From: Clostridium sp. CAG:632
Lineage (GTDB): Bacteria > Bacillota > Clostridia > Lachnospirales > Lachnospiraceae
Direction: 5' to 3'
NCBI GenBank assembly: GCA_000431515.1
Contig: HF991343.1
Span: 62,881-77,079 of the forward strand
Length of the DNA stretch: 14,199 nucleotides
The notes below the pieces were generated by a model. It saw nothing but the letters and a program-made list of their open reading frames with translations, was not told the DNA's origin and did not search any database. Below, piece by piece: positions 1-5,572 of this stretch; the stretch's first letter is position 1; every line of letters starts with the position of its first letter. The position numbers and the translations under genes are program-made.

Positions 1-697
1 TATCAGCAGGAAACTTACCCTTATACTGCTCCAATACCCGGCAATTCATAAGCCACTTCAATGCTTTTATCTCATTCTGCATTCCCGATTGAGCATATTG
101 AACAAGTGTATTCATTTCCATATGTTTATTTTCAACTACATTAGAATACATTTTGAGAATTCTATGACAATCCTCCTCAAACAACTTGTCATAGCACGAA
201 GCTATAGAAAATCGGAATAATTTCCAATTACGATAATCCATAACATCATATAATGTTTTTTCTAACTCTTCATCATTAATGCCTTTTATAAAAATTAGTA
301 AATCTGTGTTCCGAAGCAGATCTGCAATATCATATACTTCCAGTACTTTTAAAAATATTTCAACTGAAGGTTCATAAGCTATACATAACTTTATTGGACA
401 TGTATTTTCTAATACCTTCCGGCATACCAGTCCATTGCTGAACCCATATAAAAACAGGATAGTCTCTGTTGATAGCTCTTCAAATTGTTTAACATAACGT
501 TCTGCTTCATGAGTTGGATGATAAATACTATTTAACGGTATAACTTTTTCTTTTTCATTCATTGCTAAAAACTTTTCACCATCCAGTGCATCTCCACACA
601 ATATGTTATCTTCTATTTTTTTATAATTTTTCAGTTTATCATATATGAATGGACGTGCACTGCTCAGCGCTGCAATATTCTTTTCGTAATTTGTCAT
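1..697 (-). CDS. Maf-type motility-associated glycosyltransferase, N-terminal part (runs off window edge)
   Basis: The reading frame opens with ATG at 697 behind AGGAG (706-710) and stays open for 232 codons to the window edge, so the C-terminal part is missing. The visible part looks like the N-terminal domain of Maf proteins: a HPTHEAERY segment near residues 60-68 (compare the family's N-P-H-A-x-Rxxx-F pattern), the hydrophobic glycine turn YGFSNGL at 84-90, and AYEPS at 107-111 followed by FLKVLEVYDIADLL. It ends at about the place where the family's MptE-like/DUF115 domain with its GAGPSL loop would begin. Maf proteins transfer nonulosonic acids (pseudaminic or legionaminic acid) onto flagellin Ser/Thr in the cytoplasm before export. 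Its position one gene after fliC and its terminator fits this. Base composition is much more AT-rich than the rest (12 of 60 G+C at 241-300). The family call is from motif memory; the sugar donor cannot be inferred. Confidence 0.78.
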   Translation of the reverse strand, partial: MTNYEKNIAALSSARPFIYDKLKNYKKIEDNILCGDALDGEKFLAMNEKEKVIPLNSIYHPTHEAERYVKQFEELSTETILFLYGFSNGLVCRKVLENTCPIKLCIAYEPSVEIFLKVLEVYDIADLLRNTDLLIFIKGINDEELEKTLYDVMDYRNWKLFRFSIASCYDKLFEEDCHRILKMYSNVVENKHMEMNTLVQYAQSGMQNEIKALKWLMNCRVLEQYKGKFPAD

Positions 698-719
698 CCC
701 TGCATCTCCTGTCTCTTAC

Positions 720-983
720 TTATACTACTATCTCAATATCTGACATTAATTCAAACACCAATAGATCCGCCAATACAATATAATTTTTGTCATCGATAGA
801 CTCCGTAATATTTTTCAGCAAATTGAAATACTGTTGTTCATCCGTATAGCGTTTTTCCTCTAAAATTTCATTCAAAACTTGTATCAATTGTGGTAATTGC
901 CCGATTCCCTCTTCTAACTGATTCTGATAGAATAAATCTGCAATTGTCTCAATTTTCTGCGTTTCAATCTTTTTAAGTCTCAA
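720..983 (-). CDS. Small acidic protein of unknown function between fliC and maf
   Basis: An 87-residue protein I do not recognise with certainty. The only plausible start is TTG at 981-983, eight bases after a strong GGAGG (992-996); an ATG directly after the GGAGG is in another frame and stops after three codons. The sequence is rich in Glu, Leu and Ile with no signal peptide, membrane segment or cysteine, and is predicted by eye to be mostly helical: an N-terminal segment around IADLFYQNQ, a middle helix LIQVLNEILEEK and a C-terminal DKNYIVLADLLVFELM. The ADLL-x-x-EL ending resembles small proteins I associate with flagellin-modification loci, but this is unverified. The gap to the Maf gene is only 22 bases, so the two are very probably co-transcribed. 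A role in flagellin modification or in handling the Maf enzyme is inference from position only. Confidence 0.7.
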   Translation of the reverse strand: MRLKKIETQKIETIADLFYQNQLEEGIGQLPQLIQVLNEILEEKRYTDEQQYFNLLKNITESIDDKNYIVLADLLVFELMSDIEIVV

Positions 984-1014
984 GCCGGCATCCTCCGCTT
1001 TATAATATCTATAG

Positions 1015-1045
1015 ATACAAATAAAGCTGACACTTACGTGTCAGC
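1015..1045 (-). terminator. Intrinsic terminator of fliC
   Basis: Twenty-four bases past the fliC stop codon is a perfect 8-bp stem, GCTGACAC/GTGTCAGC with a four-base loop (1026-1045). Read on the minus strand it is followed by TTTATTTGTAT. The stem, tight loop and U-rich tail are those of a rho-independent terminator, which separates the abundant flagellin mRNA from the downstream small ORF and Maf gene. Some readthrough into those genes is possible because no convincing promoter is visible between terminator and ORF. Confidence 0.9.
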
Positions 1046-1069
1046 CCTATTTGCAATAACCTTACTTGA

Positions 1070-1861
1070 TTACTGAAGTAATGATAATACACCCTGATTA
1101 GACTGGTTAGCCTGAGCCAACATAGACTGTGCAGCCTGCTGTACAATGTTAGCCTTGCTGTAGTTAACCATCTCAGCTGCCATATCTGTATCACGGATAC
1201 GAGACTCTGCATCTGTCAGGTTCTCAGAGTAGTTCTGCAGGTTGTTAACTGTATACTCCAGACGATTCTGAACAGCACCTAAAGCAGAACGCTGCTTAGA
1301 TACAGACTTAATTGCAGCCTGAACAGCTGAAATAGTCTTGCCAGCTGCTGAATGGCTATCAACAGCGATAGTAGATACGGTTACTGCTACCTGAACTGTA
1401 ATCTTCATATGATCGCCATTGTTAGCACCAATCTGAAGATAACCACTAAAGCTCTTTAATGACTTTCCATTGAACTTAGCACGTGAAGCAATTGCACTTA
1501 ACTCTTCATTCAACTGTGTCATTTCATCTTTAATAGTATTACGATCCTCGGTTGCATTAACATCATTGGCAGCCTTAACTGACAGTTCTTCCATTCTCTG
1601 AAGGATAGAATGCATTTCATTCATGTTACCTTCTGCTGTCTGGATTAATGAGATACCGTCCTCAGCGTTGTTAACTGCCTGATTCAGACCACGGATCTGA
1701 GCTCTCATCTTCTCAGAAATGCTAAGACCTGCTGCATCATCAGCAGCACGGTTGATTTTGTAACCGGAAGCTAACTTCTCAGATGACTTCTTAACGACCT
1801 TAACATTGCCGCCTAACATTCTGTTTGTGTTGTTTGCCTGAAGGTTGTGCTGTACTATCAT
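1070..1861 (-). CDS. fliC: Flagellin (filament subunit), compact form
   Basis: A 263-residue flagellin, the exported subunit of the filament. The N-terminal helix domain (residues 1 to about 130, with SSGxxI-like SEKLASGYKINRAADDAAGLSISE) and the C-terminal domain (about 180-263, RIRDTDMAAEMVNYSKANIV and ending NQGVLSLLQ) are intact; the middle is only about 50 residues, so the surface D2/D3 domains are essentially absent. N214 in SENLT aligns, counting back from the C terminus, with Hag N255 of B. subtilis, a residue known for FliW binding. LQRMEELSV at 87-95 matches the D1 segment that Toll-like receptor 5 contacts. No cysteine. ATG at 1861 follows AAGGAGG (1869-1875) with good spacing. The gene has its own sigma-28 promoter and a structured leader with two putative CsrA hairpins. 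Ser/Thr in the short middle (about 160-180) are possible glycan sites given the Maf gene downstream. Confidence 0.97.
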   Translation of the reverse strand: MIVQHNLQANNTNRMLGGNVKVVKKSSEKLASGYKINRAADDAAGLSISEKMRAQIRGLNQAVNNAEDGISLIQTAEGNMNEMHSILQRMEELSVKAANDVNATEDRNTIKDEMTQLNEELSAIASRAKFNGKSLKSFSGYLQIGANNGDHMKITVQVAVTVSTIAVDSHSAAGKTISAVQAAIKSVSKQRSALGAVQNRLEYTVNNLQNYSENLTDAESRIRDTDMAAEMVNYSKANIVQQAAQSMLAQANQSNQGVLSLLQ

Positions 1862-1864
1862 AAT

Positions 1865-1880
1865 AATTCCTCCTTGAATT
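1865..1880 (-). promoter_or_regulatory. fliC Shine-Dalgarno hairpin, putative CsrA site 2
   Basis: On the minus strand AATTC-AAGGAG-GAATT forms a perfect 5-bp stem with a hexaloop that contains most of the fliC Shine-Dalgarno. The loop and closing pair read CAAGGAGG, a full match to the CANGGANG pattern bound by CsrA/RsmE proteins. It corresponds in position to site BS2 of B. subtilis hag, where CsrA blocks ribosome binding. Binding is inferred; the hairpin and motif are seen directly. Confidence 0.75.
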
Positions 1881-1882
1881 TA

Positions 1883-1902
1883 CTGTAGCATCCTTGCTAC
1901 AG
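1883..1902 (-). promoter_or_regulatory. fliC leader hairpin, putative CsrA site 1
   Basis: On the minus strand CTGTAGC-AAGGAT-GCTACAG forms a perfect 7-bp stem (8 bp if the A-T closing pair is counted) with a GGA-containing loop, seven bases upstream of the Shine-Dalgarno. CAAGGATG at the loop is nearly identical to the core of the CsrA consensus obtained in vitro (RUACARGGAUGU). It corresponds to site BS1 of hag. Two properly spaced hairpins allow one CsrA dimer to bridge both. Confidence 0.8.
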
Positions 1903-1904
1903 GT

Positions 1905-1954
1905 ACTAGTGGTCTTCGCCACAGTGAATAGTTTTAGTTGATATGTTTATCAAC
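1905..1954 (-). promoter_or_regulatory. Two further stem-loops in the fliC leader
   Basis: Upstream of the CsrA-type hairpins, the leader contains ACTGTGG/CCAC-T-AGT with one bulged T (1905-1925) and a perfect 7-bp GTTGATA/TATCAAC with an AACA loop (1937-1954). The latter lies within a few bases of the expected transcription start (about 1961). A 5'-proximal hairpin of this kind commonly protects abundant mRNAs from decay; that role is inference. Confidence 0.55.
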
Positions 1955-1967
1955 CCTTGTATTATAT

Positions 1968-1994
1968 ATATCGGACAACCTGTCCAATACTTAA
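1968..1994 (-). promoter_or_regulatory. sigma-28 promoter of fliC
   Basis: On the minus strand the -10 TCCGATAT (CCGATAT at 1968-1974) matches GCCGATAT except for the first base. The -35 is TTAAG (TAAG 1990-1993), giving TAAG-15 bases-CCGATAT, the spacing of B. subtilis sigma-D promoters. The spacer carries a palindrome (see separate entry). Transcription should start near 1961, giving a leader of about 100 bases. Confidence 0.82.
1973..1985. repeat. Inverted repeat in the fliC promoter spacer
   Basis: GGACA-ACC-TGTCC is a perfect 5-bp inverted repeat that fills most of the spacer between the -35 and -10 of the fliC sigma-28 promoter and overlaps the CC of the -10. It could be an operator for a repressor, or chance; five base pairs per arm is short. 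Confidence 0.5.
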
Positions 1995-2012
1995 TACCTT
2001 TTTTGAATTTTT

Positions 2013-2495
2013 TTATTTTTTTTGATCCATGAAGTAAGAGTCCGTATTCTGTGGATTCGCCATTGCTTTATAGTAGGTAGATGCAGCTTTGTTTGATGTT
2101 TTCACCTGCCGCATCTCTTTCTTCCGATCTGTAAATCTCACTTCCAGTTTCGAACGGTTCCGTTCCTCCAAGGCCCGGATCTCCACTCCCAGATCTGTCA
2201 CTTTCCGGATCAGATTCTGCATATCCCGGATCTGTTCTGCATATCGAGACCGGTTCTGATCCAATTCACTCCGGATGCCTTCATAAGTCTTCTCAAAGCC
2301 TTCATCCAACTGCGTCAACTGCGTCAGAAGCGCATCCTTCTGATCCATGATTGAGCTGAATATATCCGGGTCAAATTCCTCCTGTTCTGTCAGCTCACCC
2401 TGTCGCCTGCAAGCCTCCAGGATAGCCTGCAGCACGGCCTGTTTTTTTTCCAGGGTTTCTTGCAGGATTGTCATATAGCTTGAAGTGTAGTCCAT
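2013..2495 (-). CDS. FliT/FlgN-like flagellar export chaperone
   Basis: A 160-residue, highly charged, all-helical protein with no signal peptide or membrane segment. A heptad-like middle (about residues 25-115, with FSSIMDQKDALLTQLTQLDEG and IRALEERNRSKLE) and an Asn/Lys/Tyr-rich tail (KTSNKAASTYYKAM) are typical of the FlgN/FliT class of type III export chaperones, which hold hook-associated proteins and cap protein before secretion. It starts 16 bases after fliS (ATG at 2495 behind GAGG), the position held by fliT in many flagellar operons, and is followed by the fliC promoter with no terminator between. FliD is the likely client by analogy with FliT, but identity is too low for a firm name. 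It is longer than enteric FliT (about 120 residues). Confidence 0.68.
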   Translation of the reverse strand: MDYTSSYMTILQETLEKKQAVLQAILEACRRQGELTEQEEFDPDIFSSIMDQKDALLTQLTQLDEGFEKTYEGIRSELDQNRSRYAEQIRDMQNLIRKVTDLGVEIRALEERNRSKLEVRFTDRKKEMRQVKTSNKAASTYYKAMANPQNTDSYFMDQKK

Positions 2496-2511
2496 ATATT
2501 ATCCTCACATC

Positions 2512-2892
2512 CTATTTCTTTGGCAGCTTAGCCGTCCGCATGATCTCTTTCCACGCATCCCGCAGATCCCGCAGTTCCACTAATGCTTCCTCCAGAATCT
2601 CCGGATCTTTTTTTATATTTGCCTGCACTAATTTATGAAAAATATAATCATAAATACGGTCAAAATCTTCTGCCACCGGATATTTATGATCCAGAGTTGT
2701 CTGCAACTCCACAATAATCTTACGTGCCTTCTGGATATTTATATTGGCTTTTTCATAATCCTTCTTCTCAATGGCACCCATTGCAATATTGCAGAATTTA
2801 ATTGTTCCTTCATACAACATCAGAGTAAGCTCTGCCGGTGTCGCTGTTTCAACTTTTCTGGCTCCATATGCCTGTGCTGCATTATTAATCAT
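2512..2892 (-). CDS. fliS: Flagellin-specific export chaperone FliS
   Basis: A 126-residue FliS of normal length. It binds the C-terminal disordered region of flagellin in the cytoplasm, prevents premature polymerisation and hands flagellin to the export gate. Visible family marks are AYGARKVETATPAELTLMLYEG at the N terminus (Ala-Tyr, then the xxTAxPxELxxMLYxGAI-type motif), the central KARKIIVELQTTLD and YDYIFHKLVQANIKKD, followed by LRDLRDAWKEIM. ATG at 2892 follows GAGGTGA. It lies between fliD and the FliT-like gene, in the common flaG-fliD-fliS-fliT order. In B. subtilis FliS and FliW compete for flagellin, so this gene is also a partner of the FliW-CsrA switch encoded upstream. Confidence 0.97.
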   Translation of the reverse strand: MINNAAQAYGARKVETATPAELTLMLYEGTIKFCNIAMGAIEKKDYEKANINIQKARKIIVELQTTLDHKYPVAEDFDRIYDYIFHKLVQANIKKDPEILEEALVELRDLRDAWKEIMRTAKLPKK

Positions 2893-2938
2893 ACCGTCAC
2901 CTCAATACCTTATAACTTCTTTTCAGCTCCGTTTTTCC

Positions 2939-4972
2939 TTATTTCGAACCGGTTCCAAACAGACTGGATAAGCTGGACTGGCTGGACTGCAGTTCTGCCA
3001 ATGCAGATTCCATTGCTGCGAACTGCTTATAATAACGATCCTCTACATCATTCATCTTCTCCTGCAGCTTCTTGATCTTGTCATCATAGCTGCTGATCTC
3101 TTTATCCATCTGCTTATCATTATAGAATGTCAATGCACTGCTCAGATCAGAGCCTTTCATAGCCTTCTGGAAGTTGGTATATAATTCGCCTCCCAGACTG
3201 CTGAGGGTCTGGATCAATGCATCCGGATCATTCTCGATCGCTGTTCTTAATTTATCATCATAATCCTTATATTCTGCATCCTCAGAGTCGCCATTGATAT
3301 GCAGCTGTCCGTATTCATTCCACTTACCGGTATTAATGCCAAAGGATGCCAATGAATACCGCTTAGTAGAGCCATCCGTCCCTGTATATTCTATTGACTT
3401 ATTTAATGTGGTTCTCATGGATGACAGTAATGAACTGATCGTATCATCCCGGCGAAGTAGGGAATCCTTGATCTTCTTCTCCCACTCCTCTACTTCCGTA
3501 TCTGACATTTTTTCCTTCTCATCACTGGTCAGCGGATTATAATCTTTCGCACTTTCTGCATTATATAATGTACTCATCTCTTTGATCAGAGAATTATACT
3601 CTTTCACAAAGTCCTTAACCGCTTTATAGATGGTATCCGTATCCGTTGACACCGTCATCCGGATTGGATTGTCTTTTATAACAGTTCCCTGGTCATCCTT
3701 CGTTACTGTCACATCATTAACTGTGAAGTTTAAACCATTCAGGCTAAAATTATTGGAAGACTGCTGGAAGGTTGCTCCATTGTAAACTACAATCGCATCT
3801 GCCGCATCTACTTTAGTCGCGGATGTTGCATCCAGACCAAGCTTTGATACCGCATCAGCATTATCTGCAGTCAACGTAAAGTCATAAGCTGCGCCGGACT
3901 CTGCAGAGTTTACAAAGAACCGTCCCTGCTTCTCATCATAACTGGCTGTTACACCCATCTTGGAAAACTGGGCTGCCAGACTCTTTAAGGTTGTCGTCTG
4001 ATCGATTGTGTAAGTATATGTCTTTGCATCGCTGCCACTGCCTACAGTCATAGTATAGGTCGTTCCATCTGCGATGCCCATATCAGTCAGCTTTGTGCTA
4101 CCGGTTACTGCTGCCGCCGTATCAGATACTGTCTTTACGTGGAACGCACTGCTCATGGTCAGAATATTCTCTCCGGCATCACTCTTCTTCTGACTGACTG
4201 TTACACCATCCTTGCTGATCCCCAATGCCTTTGCAGCATCGTCATCTGCTGTTTTCAGTGTATAATCAATACCGCCTTCATAGCCGGTTACAGTACCGTC
4301 TGCGCCTTTTACTTCCTGTGCGGTATTGTTCACAAACTCCAGAGCACCCTTTGCCGCATTGTAGCTAACGGTCATATTAATGCCTTCGTCTTTCAGCGAC
4401 TGATTCATATTATCAATTACACTCTGAAGAGTACCATCCGAGCCTGCCTGTGCAGTGATCGTCTTGGTAACTGTAGCTTCCTGTCCGTCCGGACCGGTCG
4501 TCTTATAAGAGATTTCAAAGCTCTTTCCGTCTAATTCCAGATCATAGCCCTTAGAATCCTTTAAATCACTCAGCTTCACGTCTGCATTCTCTGCCGCTAC
4601 ATACGATGTTGTGTTAAATGCCTTGTTCTGCAAGCTGGCACCGGTCAGATAAGCGGAGCTCGCCAACTGCTTGACCGATAATGTATGTACACCATTTACA
4701 GCACTGTTACTGCTGGTTACTTTTACCTTCGAATCATCCGTTGACTCTACCTTCTTCGCCTTATAGGTACCTACGGATTTAAAATTACTTAATGCCCCTG
4801 TATAGAAGGAATACAGCTTCGTATTCAGGGAAGACCATGCTTCCTTCTTCCACTTCAGCTTCGTCTGCTCTTTCTGGGCATTCTCAACCTTCGTCTTATG
4901 TCCGCTGATCATCTGAGTAATCAGGGTCTCTGTATCCAATCCGGATATCAGACCTGTCATTCTCATTGTCAT
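2939..4972 (-). CDS. fliD: Filament cap protein FliD
   Basis: A 677-residue FliD, the pentameric/hexameric cap at the filament tip that folds incoming flagellin. The N-terminal domain starts MRMTGLISGLDTETLI and runs to about residue 105; the C-terminal FliD domain runs from about 393 (NNFSLNGLNFTVND) to the end, with the coiled-coil tail IKKLQEKMNDVEDRYYKQF before the final ALAELQSSQSSLSSL. The central 110-390 is the variable surface domain, rich in Thr, Ala and Asp. It has no cysteine. ATG at 4972 follows AGGAGG with good spacing; an ATG six bases further on is an alternative. The gene begins 11 bases after flaG and is translated as part of that operon. Length is at the upper end for Firmicute FliD, through the central domain. 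Confidence 0.97.
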   Translation of the reverse strand: MTMRMTGLISGLDTETLITQMISGHKTKVENAQKEQTKLKWKKEAWSSLNTKLYSFYTGALSNFKSVGTYKAKKVESTDDSKVKVTSSNSAVNGVHTLSVKQLASSAYLTGASLQNKAFNTTSYVAAENADVKLSDLKDSKGYDLELDGKSFEISYKTTGPDGQEATVTKTITAQAGSDGTLQSVIDNMNQSLKDEGINMTVSYNAAKGALEFVNNTAQEVKGADGTVTGYEGGIDYTLKTADDDAAKALGISKDGVTVSQKKSDAGENILTMSSAFHVKTVSDTAAAVTGSTKLTDMGIADGTTYTMTVGSGSDAKTYTYTIDQTTTLKSLAAQFSKMGVTASYDEKQGRFFVNSAESGAAYDFTLTADNADAVSKLGLDATSATKVDAADAIVVYNGATFQQSSNNFSLNGLNFTVNDVTVTKDDQGTVIKDNPIRMTVSTDTDTIYKAVKDFVKEYNSLIKEMSTLYNAESAKDYNPLTSDEKEKMSDTEVEEWEKKIKDSLLRRDDTISSLLSSMRTTLNKSIEYTGTDGSTKRYSLASFGINTGKWNEYGQLHINGDSEDAEYKDYDDKLRTAIENDPDALIQTLSSLGGELYTNFQKAMKGSDLSSALTFYNDKQMDKEISSYDDKIKKLQEKMNDVEDRYYKQFAAMESALAELQSSQSSLSSLFGTGSK

Positions 4973-4983
4973 AACTATCCCTC

Positions 4984-5445
4984 CTAACGCTTCTCATCCA
5001 CAAGGATACCTGCCAGCTCCAATGTCTTGGCAATCATATCCAATGTTTTCTCCGGCGGTATCTCACGGATCACCTCACCGGAAGCCTGATCTAATACCTT
5101 AATCGAAATCCGCTTTGTTGCTTCATGATATGAAAACTGACACTCTGTATGTGTCGGCCGGATCTTCGCATTAATATCCCGAATCGCATTCTCAACCTTC
5201 TCTTTCGATACTTCCTGAATCGGGATGCCCTCATCAAATAACTGCTCCTGATTTTCCTGTCCGGATATATCTTCACTACTGCTCTGCTGTTTCTCCGATG
5301 TCTGCGCAACTCTTGCAAAATTATCTGCTGCTGCAGTTACACTCTGTACACCTGTAATTTCCGGGACCACCGGTGTCGCCGTTTTCGTAGTAATGTTGCG
5401 AACACTGCTTGCCGTCATCCCTGACTCAATTCCACCTACTCCCAT
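4984..5445 (-). CDS. flaG: FlaG family flagellar protein
   Basis: A 153-residue FlaG. The family domain is at the C terminus (about 85-153): FSYHEATKRISIKVLD followed by the signature GEVIREIPPEKTLDMIAKTLEL. The first 80 residues are low-complexity, rich in Ser, Thr, Glu and Gln, as is usual. Although the frame is open upstream to an ATG at 5475, I chose ATG 5445 because GGAGGTGG (5452-5459) sits at the correct distance and the extra ten residues contain unlikely hydrophobic/Trp residues encoded by the leader hairpin. FlaG influences filament length or cap/filament assembly in several bacteria; the exact mechanism is not settled. It is the first gene of a sigma-28 operon with fliD, fliS and the FliT-like gene. 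Its Shine-Dalgarno is enclosed in a CsrA-type hairpin. Confidence 0.93.
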   Translation of the reverse strand: MGVGGIESGMTASSVRNITTKTATPVVPEITGVQSVTAAADNFARVAQTSEKQQSSSEDISGQENQEQLFDEGIPIQEVSKEKVENAIRDINAKIRPTHTECQFSYHEATKRISIKVLDQASGEVIREIPPEKTLDMIAKTLELAGILVDEKR

Positions 5446-5446
5446 G

Positions 5447-5469
5447 ATTATCCACCTCCATGTGATAAT
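5447..5469 (-). promoter_or_regulatory. flaG leader hairpin enclosing the Shine-Dalgarno, putative CsrA site
   Basis: On the minus strand ATTATCAC-ATGGAG-GTG-G-ATAAT forms an 8-bp stem with one bulged G and a hexaloop. The loop with its closing pair reads CATGGAGG, a full match to CANGGANG, and the 3' half of the stem holds the rest of the Shine-Dalgarno (GGAGGTGG). The stem ends two bases from the start codon. Both the fold and a bound CsrA would limit initiation on flaG, and by coupling on fliD-fliS. No such site is part of the classical B. subtilis hag model. Confidence 0.6.
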
Positions 5470-5521
5470 ATACAACTAGTTTTACTTTTCAATATATAAT
5501 ATCGACCATATGTGATAATAT
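5460..5521. repeat. 12-bp direct repeat around the flaG promoter
   Basis: ATGTGATAATAT occurs at 5460-5471 (next to the flaG Shine-Dalgarno, forming the 5' arm of its hairpin) and again at 5510-5521 (inside the promoter inverted repeat). The two copies are exact and 50 bp apart, about five helical turns, which would suit a DNA-binding protein or may have arisen by local duplication. Confidence 0.7.
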
Positions 5522-5525
5522 CTTA
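5499..5525 (-). promoter_or_regulatory. sigma-28 promoter of flaG-fliD-fliS operon
   Basis: On the minus strand TAAG (5522-5525), 15 bases, then GTCGATAT (5499-5506), one mismatch from the sigma-D -10 GCCGATAT. The -35 context TTAAG is the same as at the fliC promoter. Expected start is near 5492, giving a leader of about 47 bases. Confidence 0.8.
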
Positions 5526-5537
5526 ACACATATGGTC
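5504..5537. repeat. 11-bp perfect inverted repeat embracing the flaG promoter
   Basis: GACCATATGTG and CACATATGGTC are perfect complements separated by 12 bases. The -35 lies in the spacer and one arm overlaps the first three bases of the -10. No T-run follows on the minus strand, so it is not a standard terminator for csrA. An operator, or an RNA hairpin in readthrough transcripts from the upstream operon, are the two readings. Confidence 0.75.
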
Positions 5538-5572
5538 ATATTTTTCCATGCTCTACGGTTAAATCGCTGATC

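Noticed and set aside
980..991. Three-codon ORF directly after GGAGG ahead of the 87-residue protein, whose TGA overlaps the TTG start
   Set aside because: The ATG touches the GGAGG, so it has no usable spacing; most likely a coincidence that only matters for choosing the TTG start.
1006..1017. 12-bp perfect palindrome TATCTATAGATA upstream of the 87-residue ORF
   Set aside because: Fully AT-rich apart from two bases and short; palindromes of this kind are expected in AT-rich DNA and it overlaps no clear promoter.
1009..1212. Minus-strand frame of 67 codons at the end of fliC
   Set aside because: It is out of frame with fliC, covers the fliC C-terminal helix and terminator, and its Leu/Arg/Tyr-rich translation is typical of a shadow frame. 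Likewise 5091-5318, 6877-7071 and 10147-10380.
2635..3075. Open frame of 146 codons on the plus strand across fliS and fliD
   Set aside because: It is antisense to two well-supported genes, is Cys/Ile/Phe-rich without family resemblance, and lacks a ribosome site. The same holds for the other plus-strand frames (for example 4139-4534, 8658-9107, 12612-13169, 13677-13907).
5448..5475. Alternative flaG start at ATG 5475
   Set aside because: It has no ribosome site, and the added residues come from the leader hairpin and SD region; ATG 5445 has GGAGGTGG at correct distance.
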